Shown here: one piece after another, positions 1 through 8,206 of the stretch | How positions within the stretch are numbered: the first letter of the stretch is position 1 | How the letters are laid out: every line of letters starts with the position of its first letter | Origin: Fulvivirga ulvae | GTDB lineage: Bacteria > Bacteroidota > Bacteroidia > Cytophagales > Cyclobacteriaceae | Assembly: GCF_021389975.1 (NCBI RefSeq) | Contig: NZ_CP089981.1 | Location: 638,501-702,500, forward strand | Direction of reading: 5' to 3' | DNA length: 64,000 nt | The notes under the pieces: model-generated | What the model was told of the DNA's origin: nothing | Seen by the model: the letters and a program-made list of their open reading frames with translations, nothing else | Databases searched by the model: none | Made by a program: the position numbers and the translations under genes

Positions 1-465
1 CTTTACCTCGTTGAAAAATATGTAGACCGCGATACAGCCATACTTGCTGCAAAATATTTCGCTATCGATATAGACAGGGAAAGTCAGGCGGCCTTTACCA
101 TTTTCAGCGGACAGAAGGACCATAACGACGAAGAAGTAAAAAAAGGCCAGGAATACATAGAGAAAAACTACCAGGAAAAGATAGCTATTGACGACCTGGT
201 AAGTATTCTGGGCGTAAGTAGAAGAAGTTTTGAAAGACGGTTTAAAAAGGCCACCAACAACACAATTGCAGAATACATGCAGCGGGTAAAAGTAGAAGCC
301 GCCAAGCGTGATTTTGAGCTGAGCAGAAAAAATATCAACGAGGTCATGTACGACGTCGGGTATTCCGACAGCAAAGCCTTTAGAAACTTGTTTAAGAAAT
401 TAACGGGACTTACACCCATCGAGTATCGAAATAAGTATAATAAAGAGGTTGAGCTGCCTGTATAG
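1..465 (+). CDS. AraC-family (GlxA-like) transcriptional regulator, C-terminal part
   Basis: The gene enters from the left edge, so its 5' end is missing; the frame is open from base 1. The C-terminal ~100 residues form an AraC double helix-turn-helix: a first HTH around IDDLVSILGVSRRSFERRFK and a second around INEVMYDVGYSDSKAFRNLF, ending in the usual LTGLTPIEYR signature. The preceding segment (LVEKYVDRDTAILAAKYFAID) resembles the end of the DJ-1/PfpI-like domain of GlxA-type regulators, which sense small molecules through that N-terminal domain. It probably regulates genes outside the window. The AraC assignment is safe; the GlxA subclass is inferred from a short stretch. Confidence 0.85.
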   Translation, partial: LYLVEKYVDRDTAILAAKYFAIDIDRESQAAFTIFSGQKDHNDEEVKKGQEYIEKNYQEKIAIDDLVSILGVSRRSFERRFKKATNNTIAEYMQRVKVEAAKRDFELSRKNINEVMYDVGYSDSKAFRNLFKKLTGLTPIEYRNKYNKEVELPV

Positions 466-571
466 CGTTGATCGGATTGGTTATTATAATTCCTTATTTA
501 TTGCCCGCCTCCGATAAACTCTCAAGTGGAATTTGACACAATGTTGGAGAGTAAACAATAAGACATTTAAA

Positions 572-1141
572 ATGATTAAATACCTAGTGCAAATATCAGT
601 CTGTTTGTTTTTTGCAGCTTGTAATCAAAAACAAGAACAACCTGCCTGGCAAATTGCATACAATAAAGATTCCATAAAACAGGAAATTCCATTCCCAAAA
701 CAATCTCAAATAAATGAAAGGTTTATCCCGAAAGAGAAGGAGATATCACAAACTGATACAATCGTTACAGAATTGGCACTCCAGATATCAGTCATTCGCA
801 CGGCTCTTGATTCGTTTGTAGTGCAAGAATACGAAAGCAATGGTACCAGATATATTTATAAGTACCGTAATTACGAGAACAATTTAGTCATAAAAAAGGG
901 GGGAGAAGTTATTCTGGATAGCACTTTTACAAAAAATGACTTCTCAAAATTTACCGGACAAGAATTCCTCAGAACTGCAATCTTCCATGGGTACTGGTTT
1001 AAGAAAATTGATAATAACACAGTTGTATTATTTGGAACAATAGACAAACCAGATACGGATTGGTCTTTTGCTTTTTATCATAATTACAACTTGACCACAC
1101 AAGAATTTGAGGTTTTGGAGCATATAGATCAAGACATTTAG
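572..1141 (+). CDS. hypothetical lipoprotein
   Basis: The protein is about 189 residues, starting at the ATG at 572 rather than the in-frame TTG at 533, because a signal peptide begins there (MIKYLVQISVCLFFAAC) and ends in a lipobox-like FAAC. The mature part is polar with no recognised domain: a mixed alpha/beta sequence with a YKYRNYENN stretch and a C-terminal aromatic strand region (DWSFAFYHNYNLTTQEFEVLE). It sits just upstream of a decayed caspase-like gene and may belong to the same patch of accessory genes. Function is unknown; an immunity-type or surface lipoprotein is possible but not shown. Confidence 0.6.
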   Translation: MIKYLVQISVCLFFAACNQKQEQPAWQIAYNKDSIKQEIPFPKQSQINERFIPKEKEISQTDTIVTELALQISVIRTALDSFVVQEYESNGTRYIYKYRNYENNLVIKKGGEVILDSTFTKNDFSKFTGQEFLRTAIFHGYWFKKIDNNTVVLFGTIDKPDTDWSFAFYHNYNLTTQEFEVLEHIDQDI

Positions 1142-1166
1142 TTTCTTATTTGATCGTTTTCCTTAA

Positions 1167-1731
1167 GTGCTTTTTGTCAACTTTAAGAAGAAATCTGTTG
1201 CATTATTCAGTTATGTCGGGCAATTGCTATCGCAAATTTCTAAAACAGAAAGTGCAGGTGATGCCAAGGGAATAGGTTTTCTAGGTGTTTTTTCTCACGG
1301 AGTGCCCGATATTATGTTCGGAAAGGATGGCTTCCACAATGGGATTAGGACATCAGATATAGGTGAAATATCAAGTGGGTTGAATCTCGTGAAATTAAGT
1401 TTGCAGAGGGTTCTGTAATTTATCTGGGAGGGTGAATGCTGGTACTGATTGGAGTGGGGAGGGTTCTTTTGCTCAAGAACTAGCAGAAGCGACAGGAGCA
1501 CTTGTTGTGGCAGCAGGTGATGATCAGGTAGGCCCTAAAGATGAGTCAAATGGTAACATGGTTTATACGACAGCTCACCCTTCAGAAAATCAATTTAGAG
1601 TTTTCAAAGCAGGTCAAACCCCTGTTGGTATCGGCTCAACTGTTGATGTTAATGTACTGATGAATGCCGCAGAAAGACGTACATCTGAGATACCTGAAAA
1701 GATTGAACCTATAAAAGATATATCTTTATGA
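1167..1731 (+). pseudogene. frameshifted caspase-like (DUF4347/CHAT-type) gene remnant
   Basis: Three reading frames have to be joined to read one protein. The first (from 1167) gives GFLGVFSHGVPDIMFGKDGFHNG, containing the Ser-His-Gly of a caspase-type catalytic His. The second (about 1391-1430) gives EIKFAEGSVIYLGG. The third (from 1432) gives NAGTDWSGEGSFAQELAEATG. Together they match the DUF4347/CHAT pattern of a His-Gly block followed by a strand and a G-C-N block. The expected catalytic Cys codon between YLGG and NAG appears only as TG before AAT, so one base is missing exactly there; a second shift lies near 1385. No full N-terminal part is visible. The GTG that would start the last frame is not a convincing start. 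Read as a dead caspase-fold peptidase or toxin domain. Confidence 0.6.
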
Positions 1732-2339
1732 TGTCAAAGTTATTAACACTATCAATATTTCTTATTAGTTGTAGCACTCCAGTGCGAGAGAATAGCAATA
1801 ATCACCAAGAAAGAAATCCAGAAGTTAAAAACACAGAGGAGAAAGTAGCCAACCGTGAGGTTGTGGATTTAGGGGGAATAGATAGTTGCTTGGATCTGCT
1901 TAACCAAGTAAATAGAACAGATCTAAAAGAGCTTACAGAAAGGTTCACGACAAGCACAATATTGAGTAATAATGAAAGAAAAAGTTACTCAATTAGTAAC
2001 AAGGAAGGGACAGTAGGGTTGTATAATTTATTTTATTCAAATGGCCCGGATATACTTAAGCTAGGAGAGCTGGTTGTTTATACAGAAAGTGACCCAAATA
2101 CCTGGCAAATGTTTGGTGAAAATGAGCAGATATTATCAATAGAACTGATTTCCTCGGAGTACAATATTGATGATGTTATTAAAGTAGGGGCAAGAATTTC
2201 GGATATTCTTGCAAATAATAAGTCAATTATGAAAGTTTCAAACAAACTATATCAGTTTAAAGATAATTGCGAAAGCATTACAATAAAAACTAATAATGGA
2301 GTTGTAACTAGCCTAAAAGTTAGAAGAATAAATCCATGA
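1728..2339 (+). CDS. hypothetical lipoprotein coupled to the caspase-like remnant
   Basis: The protein is 203 residues. The start ATG at 1728 overlaps the stop of the preceding remnant (ATGA), so the two were translationally coupled. The N-terminus is a short signal peptide with a lipobox (LSIFLISC, Cys 15), followed by an Asn/Glu-rich linker and a compact polar domain with conserved-looking Cys residues (IDSCLDLL and KDNCESITIK). The second half contains YNIDDVIKVGARISDILANN, typical of small periplasmic lipoproteins in Bacteroidota. No domain name can be given. Its coupling to a toxin-like pseudogene makes a cognate immunity or inhibitor role plausible, but this is only inference from position. 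Confidence 0.65.
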   Translation: MMSKLLTLSIFLISCSTPVRENSNNHQERNPEVKNTEEKVANREVVDLGGIDSCLDLLNQVNRTDLKELTERFTTSTILSNNERKSYSISNKEGTVGLYNLFYSNGPDILKLGELVVYTESDPNTWQMFGENEQILSIELISSEYNIDDVIKVGARISDILANNKSIMKVSNKLYQFKDNCESITIKTNNGVVTSLKVRRINP

Positions 2340-2427
2340 AGAATATTAGTTAAAATTAGAAAGCCTTGCAGGACATGTAAGTCTACCCAGAACCTATTCC
2401 TGACCTATATACTAATCGACTTATGAT

Positions 2428-2658
2428 GCTTTTAGCAGTGCGGATGGAGCAGGTATGTTGGTGAGAGGAAACGATGCAGGTGATGCGAGGCCAGCAGCCT
2501 GTTTGAATTACATCCTGTTCGATGAAAAAATGAACCGGTAATCAACGGAGACTTCAAACACACCAGCCGATGTAGTGGCCCATATCAATAGTTGGCTCCA
2601 TCTCAGAACTATACCCCTTCCTGAAACTAAAACGAGTACATTTGATCATTTATTCTAA
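2428..2658 (+). pseudogene. degraded gene remnant, possibly RHS/polymorphic-toxin related
   Basis: This stretch has no intact gene but codes in two frames. From 2428 it reads AFSSADGAGMLVRGND and continues through ACLNYILFDEKMNR before a stop; from about 2549 another frame reads TPADVVAHINSWLHL and ends FDHLF at 2658. The LNYILFDEKMN block resembles the segment that precedes the core domain in Bacteroidota RHS-repeat proteins, where such a phrase follows an A-R-P-x-A motif. The match is from memory and short, so the family is uncertain. It supports the view that 1.1-2.7 kb is a graveyard of surface or toxin genes. Confidence 0.35.
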
Positions 2659-2663
2659 ATGAA

Positions 2664-2690
2664 AAAGAACGGAGATACTCCCCGTTCCTT
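2664..2690 (-). terminator. hairpin after the lipase-like gene
   Basis: The arms are AAAGAACGG and CCGTTCCTTT around a short loop. It lies directly downstream of the minus-strand stop at 2701 and probably ends that transcript. Confidence 0.5.
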
Positions 2691-2700
2691 TACTACATAA

Positions 2701-4311
2701 TTACTGTTTCATCAAATTGAGATAGTGTATGTCATCGCCCTCCACGGCAATAATGTACATTCCCGGATCCAGATCGCGAACATCCAGCTCGAAACTGTCT
2801 GTCTGTTGCCTTAGATCTATGTGTCTTATAAGTTTGCCGGAAGTGTCCATAATTTTAACTGCTTCTACACTTTCTCCAAGCTGGCTCATATCCAGCACGG
2901 TAAAAGAGTTGGCCGGATTTGGGAATAGTTTCAGGTTTGTTTTATTGCCTTGATTTTCAATCACGTCGGCTAGATCGTTCAGCCCCTTCTCTCTAAGCTG
3001 GGTAGGAAGATCGGGAACGTTCTTTTCGTTGACCAGATCGTCAAAATGCTGCATATCCCTACGTTGTGGCTCTATTTTGCTTCTTTTGGCTTTTGCAAAC
3101 TGGGAATTGCATATTTGGTCCTGGCGGTACTGATCAAATTTGGCCTTGCCTACCAGCAAAGCGATGGGTGCACAGTCCCTATGCATAAAAGGGCCCAGGG
3201 GAATAGCTGATACCCGTCCACCGGCTCCTCTTAAAAAGAAATTAAACCAGGCCACAAGGGAATTCGCCGGGTCTACCTGTTCATCGCTGGTGCAATAATA
3301 CAGGCGCGTTTCAGTTTTTGGGGTCCATGCGTACAGGTTATTTTTCCGTAATGCGCTATTGGCAGGGTGGAAATAGTTATTTTCCACACTATTTAAGAAG
3401 TCACTTTTAAAAATGGTCTTCCAGTTGGCAGGCAGCAGTGCATCTATCTGCTCTACGGACAATGAGCCATCGAGCCATACAGGGATTTGTTGATCATAGG
3501 GAGAAACATACACGTCTGATAAAGAACTGTAAATATTCCCATACACTTCCTGATATCCTTGCAGAACATATGGCAGAAAAGAGGGGTTGGTATAAAAGGG
3601 GTTGTCAAAAGCAAAGTCCTTTTGAGTACCTGACAGATCATATGGCCCGGCTCCGGCTACAATGTACTCCAGATCAAACTCTGCTGCATGGTGCTGCTCT
3701 ATTTCACGCTGGGTAGCCAGTGTCGAATGTCCTCCCTGGGAATATCCGGAAATAAAAACCTGGCCATTTAGGCCCACCCCAATCAATCCGCATAGCTGAC
3801 GAGCTGCCCGCATCATATCAATCGACGCAGTGGCTTCACTTTGAGCGTGTACGTAGGGGTGTGCTCCGGGGCTTTCACCCATACCAATGTAATCCGGCAA
3901 TGCTACAACATAACCATCCGTAGCCATTGCCCAGCCTATTGCACCTTCTACACCACTTAAGTTTGAGGGTACGCTGGCCTCATCTATGATCGTTCCGTGC
4001 AGATAAGCAGCAAGAGGGGCATCGCAGGGATAGGGTTCTGGAATATATAGAGCACCGGAACCAATTGTTGACTGTCCGCGACCGTCAACAGTGTTATAAA
4101 TTACTTTATAAACCCGAACGTCAAAAGTGGTTGGTACCAGGAAGTCAATAAAAAAGCCTGGTATACCTGTAGCGCCTGTAAGTAAATCATCAATTTGATC
4201 AGGAGACTTCTCCGCTATCAGCTCATAGCTGACCAGTTCACCACGATTTTGCGCATTGATTTGTAAACAGCAAAATAGTGTAAGTGCGAGGGTAAAGGTC
4301 ATTGTTTTCAT
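2701..4311 (-). CDS. secreted alpha/beta hydrolase (secretory lipase-like) with T9SS tail
   Basis: The 536-residue protein has a Sec signal peptide (MKTMTFTLALTLFCCLQINA), a hydrolase domain to about residue 400, a linker, and a ~75-residue type IX secretion tail that begins LKLFPNPANSFTVLDM and ends in a beta-rich GMYIIAV segment. The nucleophile elbow is ISGYSQGGHS (Ser 191). TSDEQVDP offers the acid and FMHRDC the histidine, the layout seen in the secretory lipase/S9-like hydrolases. It should be exported across both membranes and act on esters, lipids or peptides at the cell surface. It is a single gene with its own hairpin and an inverted repeat in front. The fold is secure; the substrate is not. 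Confidence 0.85.
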   Translation of the reverse strand: MKTMTFTLALTLFCCLQINAQNRGELVSYELIAEKSPDQIDDLLTGATGIPGFFIDFLVPTTFDVRVYKVIYNTVDGRGQSTIGSGALYIPEPYPCDAPLAAYLHGTIIDEASVPSNLSGVEGAIGWAMATDGYVVALPDYIGMGESPGAHPYVHAQSEATASIDMMRAARQLCGLIGVGLNGQVFISGYSQGGHSTLATQREIEQHHAAEFDLEYIVAGAGPYDLSGTQKDFAFDNPFYTNPSFLPYVLQGYQEVYGNIYSSLSDVYVSPYDQQIPVWLDGSLSVEQIDALLPANWKTIFKSDFLNSVENNYFHPANSALRKNNLYAWTPKTETRLYYCTSDEQVDPANSLVAWFNFFLRGAGGRVSAIPLGPFMHRDCAPIALLVGKAKFDQYRQDQICNSQFAKAKRSKIEPQRRDMQHFDDLVNEKNVPDLPTQLREKGLNDLADVIENQGNKTNLKLFPNPANSFTVLDMSQLGESVEAVKIMDTSGKLIRHIDLRQQTDSFELDVRDLDPGMYIIAVEGDDIHYLNLMKQ

Positions 4312-4338
4312 AAGAGTATGGGTTAGGTGAATTTTTTA

Positions 4339-4369
4339 TTTTGTATGATCTAAACATTTTCATACAAAA
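4339..4369. promoter_or_regulatory. inverted repeat upstream of the lipase-like gene
   Basis: The perfect arms TTTTGTATG and CATACAAAA are separated by 13 bases and lie 28-58 bases upstream of the minus-strand start at 4311. The element could be an operator or a leader hairpin. The rest of the 4312-4687 intergenic stretch is AT-rich and shows no gene. Confidence 0.35.
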
Positions 4370-4687
4370 ACTGTCCTTAACTCACCTTGAGACCGATGCC
4401 CCTTAAGGTGTACCTCCTCATACCTCAATGTATATTTTATTTCGTTTTTTTGTCTCTTTTACAGGTTTTCTTACACCGCCATAATCTTTATCCGCCATAA
4501 CCAGAAAATAGTATACGCTGATTACAAGCCTCAAAAAACCAGCTATTTACGTATATCTCACCTGACATGAAATATACTTTTTATTATATTATCTTAGTTT
4601 AAGCGATGTTTGAACATAAAAAAGTTTATTTTTATGATGTACCCACTCACATTTATCGCTCAGGGCATCTTAATAATACCAGTGGCT

Positions 4688-6517
4688 ATGACTAAAATTC
4701 AGGCAAAAGATTTTTCTCATTCGTCGATTCTGGAATCCATCAAAGATGCCGTTGTTGTTCGGGATCTCAACGGTAAGATACTGTTTGCAAATAAAGCAGT
4801 TGAAAAACTTTTTGGGTATACCAGCAAAGAACTGACAGGAAACGACATCAGCCCGATTGTACCACTTATAAAAGCCAATGAAGAAAAGCGTTTGGGTGAA
4901 AGTATTTTATGGGGTGAAGAAGTAGAAAATTATGAAACCGAGAGGATTGATAAAAAAGGGAATACCGTTTATGTATCAGTAAGCCTGGCTCCTTTAAAAT
5001 CCCCGGAGGGAAAGATATTAGGTACCACTACAGTGATGCGTAACATCACCGATAAAAAGAAAGCGGAAGGTAAATTTCAGGCTTTACTGGAATCTGCTCC
5101 CGATGCCATGGTAATAGTGAATAAGTTCGGTCAGATAGTATTGGTAAATGCCCAAACCGAAAAGCTTTTTTCCTATAACCGCACAGAGTTGGTAGGGCAG
5201 GATGTGGAGGCACTTATCCCCATACGCTTTAAAGATAAGCACCCGGGGCACCGCAAGAGATTTTTTGAAGATCCTAAGGTTAGGGAAATGGGCCTTGGCC
5301 TTGAGCTTTATGGCATGCGTAAGGATGGAACGGAGTTTCCTGTTGAGATTAGTTTAAGTCCTCTAAAACTTGAGGACGGAGTTTTTGTATCGGCCGCTAT
5401 TCGAGATATTACCATAAGAAAAAAGAGTGAGGAAAAGTTTAAGGGCTTACTCGAATCTGCTCCTGATGCTATGGTCATAGTTAACAGGATGGGGCATATT
5501 GTACTGATCAATGCGCAGACAGAAAAACTTTTTGACTACAAACGTGAAGAAATAATTGGCCAGGACATAGACATACTGATCCCTGACCGCTACAGGGTCA
5601 TTCACCCCTCTCACCGCAAGTCTTTTTTTGCAGAACCAAAAGCAAGGGCTATGGGAGCGGGCCTTGAATTGTACGGCAAAAAGAAGAATGGCGATGAATT
5701 TCCGGTAGAGATCAGCTTAAGTCCGCTTGATACCGAAGAAGGCCTGCTTGTTTCTGCAGCCATCAGGGATATTTCGGCCCAGAAAAAAGCTGCCGTAGAA
5801 CTGAAAGAATATGCCGACCAGCTGGAGCTATCTAACAAGGAACTGGAACAATTTGCCTATGTAGCCTCTCACGACCTGCAAGAACCGCTGAGAAACATTA
5901 CCAACTTTGTAGCTGTACTGGAAGAATCTACAAGGGATCTGCTGGATGAGGAGAATAAGTATTTTCTCAGTGTAATCATGAAGTCTACCGAAAGGATGAA
6001 AGTACTTATAAGAGAGCTTTTGAATTTTTCCAGAATAGGCCGGAACAGAACACTGGAAAAGGTCAATTGCAATACGGTAGTAAAAGAGATTTTAGCGGAT
6101 ATGGATTGGGTGCTGAAAGAAAACCAGGCAAAGGTAACTGCCGAAAATCTGCCGGTAATTACCGGCAACAATATTGAAATCAAGCAAATCTTTCAAAACC
6201 TGATCAGCAACGCCATTAAATTCAGAAAGAGGGACATTGCACCCGAAATAGCTATTCGCTGCAGAGATAAAGGAGACTTATGGGAGTTTTCAGTTGAAGA
6301 CAACGGTCTCGGAATTAAGGAAGATTATTTAAAAAAGATCTTTCTTATTTTTCAACGGCTCCATACTGAAAATGACTATCCCGGCACCGGCATTGGCTTG
6401 GCAACCTGTAAAAAAATAATTGAAATTAATGACGGACAAATCTGGGTTGACTCCAAACCGGGAGCTGGTTCAAGTTTTTATTTTACTATATCAAAACAAA
6501 AGATTGATACTAAATGA
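4688..6517 (+). CDS. PAS-PAS-PAS hybrid-type sensor histidine kinase
   Basis: The protein is about 609 residues from the ATG at 4688. A TTG at 4610 and an ATG at 4634 would add a hydrophobic N-terminus (FIFMMYPLTFIAQGILIIP), so a membrane-anchored form cannot be excluded. PAS 1 covers roughly residues 10-130. PAS 2 (130-250) and PAS 3 (251-380) are near copies of each other, both starting LLESAPDAMVIVN and both carrying VEISLSPL. The dimerisation domain has YVASHDLQEPLRN (His 395), and the ATPase has NLISNAIKF, DNGLGI and GTGIGLA. The stop overlaps the start of a receiver protein, so they form a two-gene operon. This architecture resembles bacteriophytochrome-like and motility kinases with PAS input; no chromophore Cys or GAF domain is present, so the signal is unknown. 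Confidence 0.9.
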   Translation: MTKIQAKDFSHSSILESIKDAVVVRDLNGKILFANKAVEKLFGYTSKELTGNDISPIVPLIKANEEKRLGESILWGEEVENYETERIDKKGNTVYVSVSLAPLKSPEGKILGTTTVMRNITDKKKAEGKFQALLESAPDAMVIVNKFGQIVLVNAQTEKLFSYNRTELVGQDVEALIPIRFKDKHPGHRKRFFEDPKVREMGLGLELYGMRKDGTEFPVEISLSPLKLEDGVFVSAAIRDITIRKKSEEKFKGLLESAPDAMVIVNRMGHIVLINAQTEKLFDYKREEIIGQDIDILIPDRYRVIHPSHRKSFFAEPKARAMGAGLELYGKKKNGDEFPVEISLSPLDTEEGLLVSAAIRDISAQKKAAVELKEYADQLELSNKELEQFAYVASHDLQEPLRNITNFVAVLEESTRDLLDEENKYFLSVIMKSTERMKVLIRELLNFSRIGRNRTLEKVNCNTVVKEILADMDWVLKENQAKVTAENLPVITGNNIEIKQIFQNLISNAIKFRKRDIAPEIAIRCRDKGDLWEFSVEDNGLGIKEDYLKKIFLIFQRLHTENDYPGTGIGLATCKKIIEINDGQIWVDSKPGAGSSFYFTISKQKIDTK

Positions 6518-6930
6518 ATATGGTAGACTGTATACTCCTCATAGATGACAATGTGCATGATAATTTTATTCACACACGCACAATAAATAAGATTCCGGCA
6601 GCAAAAGAAGTGAAAACTGTTACTACAGGTGAAGAAGCTCTGGAATACCTTAGGCTCAGCAAAGAGCACACTGAAAAATACCCCGTTCCCAATCTTATCT
6701 TTCTGGATATCAATATGCCGGGTATGAATGGTTTTGACTTTCTGGAAAGAGCCCGGCAAGAAGGACTGTTCGAAAACAGTGCCCCCATTTTAGTTGTAAT
6801 GCTAACCAGTTCTTTAAACTCTGACGATCAAAAAATGGCATCAGAACAGTTCTCGCATGAGATCAAGGATTTTAAAAATAAACCATTAACGACCGAAATG
6901 CTTACCGATCTTCTAAAAAAATATTTCTGA
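6514..6930 (+). CDS. single-domain response regulator (Rcp1-like receiver)
   Basis: The 138-residue protein is one receiver domain with no output domain. The acidic pair is DD 11-12, the phospho-acceptor is Asp 65 in IFLDINMPG, the switch Thr follows in VVMLTSS, and the conserved Lys is in FKNKPL. The spacing between helix 2 and strand 3 is long (SKEHTEKYPVPN), typical of the Rcp1/CheY-like receivers paired with PAS or phytochrome kinases. The start codon overlaps the kinase stop by ATGA, so it is almost certainly the cognate partner. It must pass the signal by protein contact or phosphorelay, to a target not in this window. Confidence 0.92.
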   Translation: MNMVDCILLIDDNVHDNFIHTRTINKIPAAKEVKTVTTGEEALEYLRLSKEHTEKYPVPNLIFLDINMPGMNGFDFLERARQEGLFENSAPILVVMLTSSLNSDDQKMASEQFSHEIKDFKNKPLTTEMLTDLLKKYF

Positions 6931-7046
6931 CAGAATTTCCCAGTCTACTTTTTTGATTGAATTCCGGACGCTTTCCCCTCTATTTTGAACCTCCCCGCTT
7001 TCAAAAGGCATGCAGCCTTTCCATAGGAGATAATTTTTTTAACACT

Positions 7047-7065
7047 TACTTTGAAATACAAAGTA
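7047..7065. promoter_or_regulatory. perfect palindrome (operator-like) before a small membrane-protein gene
   Basis: TACTTTGAAATACAAAGTA has 7-base perfect arms around AAATA. It sits 61 bases upstream of the ATG at 7126, next to an AT-rich promoter-like stretch (ATTAACTTTA). Its symmetry and place suggest a repressor site; no matching regulator is adjacent. Confidence 0.45.
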
Positions 7066-7125
7066 CTTTTTATTAACTTTAGCTATAAAATGATGTCATA
7101 CACATTTCCGAAAAAAACTCTGATA

Positions 7126-7413
7126 ATGATGAAAAACAAAAGATTGACAGGAATTATACTCGCAGTAGCCATACTTTTACTGATTCCTTTTATAGCCATG
7201 CAGTTCTCCAATGAGGTAGACTGGTCAGCATTTGATTTTATTATAGCCGGCGTACTGCTGCTGAGCACAGGCCTTGCCTGTGAGCTTGTGATGCGCAAAG
7301 TGCATAAAACGACACACCGCCTTATCATTTGTGCTGCTATCCTACTGGCACTATTCCTTATTTGGGCAGAATTGGCCGTTGGCATCTTCGGGACACCGTT
7401 TGCCGGGAGTTAG
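7126..7413 (+). CDS. small three-TM membrane protein
   Basis: The start is placed at the ATG at 7126 (MMKNKRLTG) because the upstream TTG option begins inside a palindrome. The 95-residue product has three hydrophobic helices: about residues 9-26, 38-55 and 67-92. Charged residues (KNKR, MRKVHKTTHR) mark cytosolic ends. The composition fits a conserved but uncharacterised inner-membrane protein family of Bacteroidota; no catalytic residues are evident. It is a single gene, flanked by a palindrome upstream and a hairpin downstream. Function is unknown. Confidence 0.7.
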   Translation: MMKNKRLTGIILAVAILLLIPFIAMQFSNEVDWSAFDFIIAGVLLLSTGLACELVMRKVHKTTHRLIICAAILLALFLIWAELAVGIFGTPFAGS

Positions 7414-7418
7414 GCAAA

Positions 7419-7472
7419 TATCCCGGACCAGCAGCTTCTAAGTGCAATAAAACTTATAACCAGTCCGGGATA
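7419..7472. terminator. inverted repeat between convergent units
   Basis: The perfect 10-base arms TATCCCGGAC and GTCCGGGATA are separated by 34 bases, just after the stop at 7413 and before the P450 remnant on the other strand. It may act as a two-way terminator; there is no T-tract. Confidence 0.4.
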
Positions 7473-7550
7473 CCTTCAATATAATGACGCAGTCCGTCTT
7501 TTTCAAAACCCGCTGAAAGAGCAGACGGCACCAACTAGTTGTGCTTTAGT

Positions 7551-7943
7551 TTACTTGCTTACACGCAAGGGTAAGCTTCTCAATCCATATACCGCACTGT
7601 TTTCTGAAGGGTATAAAGTGAAAGGTTCCTGATACTCTATAGTGGAATATCTCTTCAAAAGCGCTGCCAATGCATTTTTAGCTTCGAGATGAACCAATGG
7701 GGCTCTCAAACAAAAATGTATGCCCTGCCCTAATGCCAAATGAGGATTGGGATGGCGATGAATATCAAAGACATCAGCATTGCAGAACTTGCTTTCTTCA
7801 CGGTTTGCCGACCCGATCATCGCCAGTACCACCTGCCCTTTGCTAATTACCTGGCCATTAAGCTCCGCATCTTCTTTAGCCAGTCTTATTGTCATCTGGA
7901 ACGACGGCCTGTGACGCAACGTTTCCTCCGTCAGATGATACAC
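7551..7943 (-). pseudogene. cytochrome P450, C-terminal remnant
   Basis: About 130 residues cover only the last third of a bacterial P450. The ETLRHRPSFQMTIRLA segment is the ExxR helix and following meander, NREESKF.N.DVFDIHRHPN precedes the haem loop, and LALGQGIHFCLRAPLVHLE is the haem-binding loop with its Cys ligand. The canonical Gly two residues after the Cys is Arg here. P450s are normally ~400 residues; the upstream 260 bases do not supply the oxygen-binding I-helix or N-terminal half. Read as a decayed gene rather than a functional monooxygenase. Confidence 0.75.
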
Positions 7944-8168
7944 AAAGATATTGTTCCCCTACGCTTGCGCACTTTTCTTTATTATGAAAGAGTCTGATGG
8001 TATGAATGGGCTTTGTAATAAAGAAATTCCGGGAAGTATCACTAATGCCAAAGCCGTTCGCATATGACTGACGTTTACCTGTTCCCGGTTTTCAGTATGC
8101 ATGGATATTATCAGGAAAGCCTATACGTATCCTGTTTAATACTTAACAAATCAATAATTACGAACCAG

Positions 8169-8199
8169 TTGCCTCAAACAACATCTTTATTTAGCTTTG
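8169..8199 (+). promoter_or_regulatory. Bacteroidota-type promoter
   Basis: TTG at 8169 and TAGCTTTG at 8192-8199 match the -33 and -7 (TAnnTTTG) elements with 20 bases between them. The -7 box ends only 7 bases before the ATG at 8207, so the message would have almost no leader. Confidence 0.45.
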
Positions 8200-8206
8200 T
8201 GGTTCT

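Noticed and set aside
4606..4690. 29-residue frame overlapping the kinase start (leader peptide?)
   Set aside because: No attenuator structure or repeated codon is seen; it is more likely a by-product of the AT-rich start region.
8041..8060. small minus-strand peptide frame near the P450 remnant
   Set aside because: About 34 residues with a hydrophobic start, but no homology, promoter or conservation can be shown.
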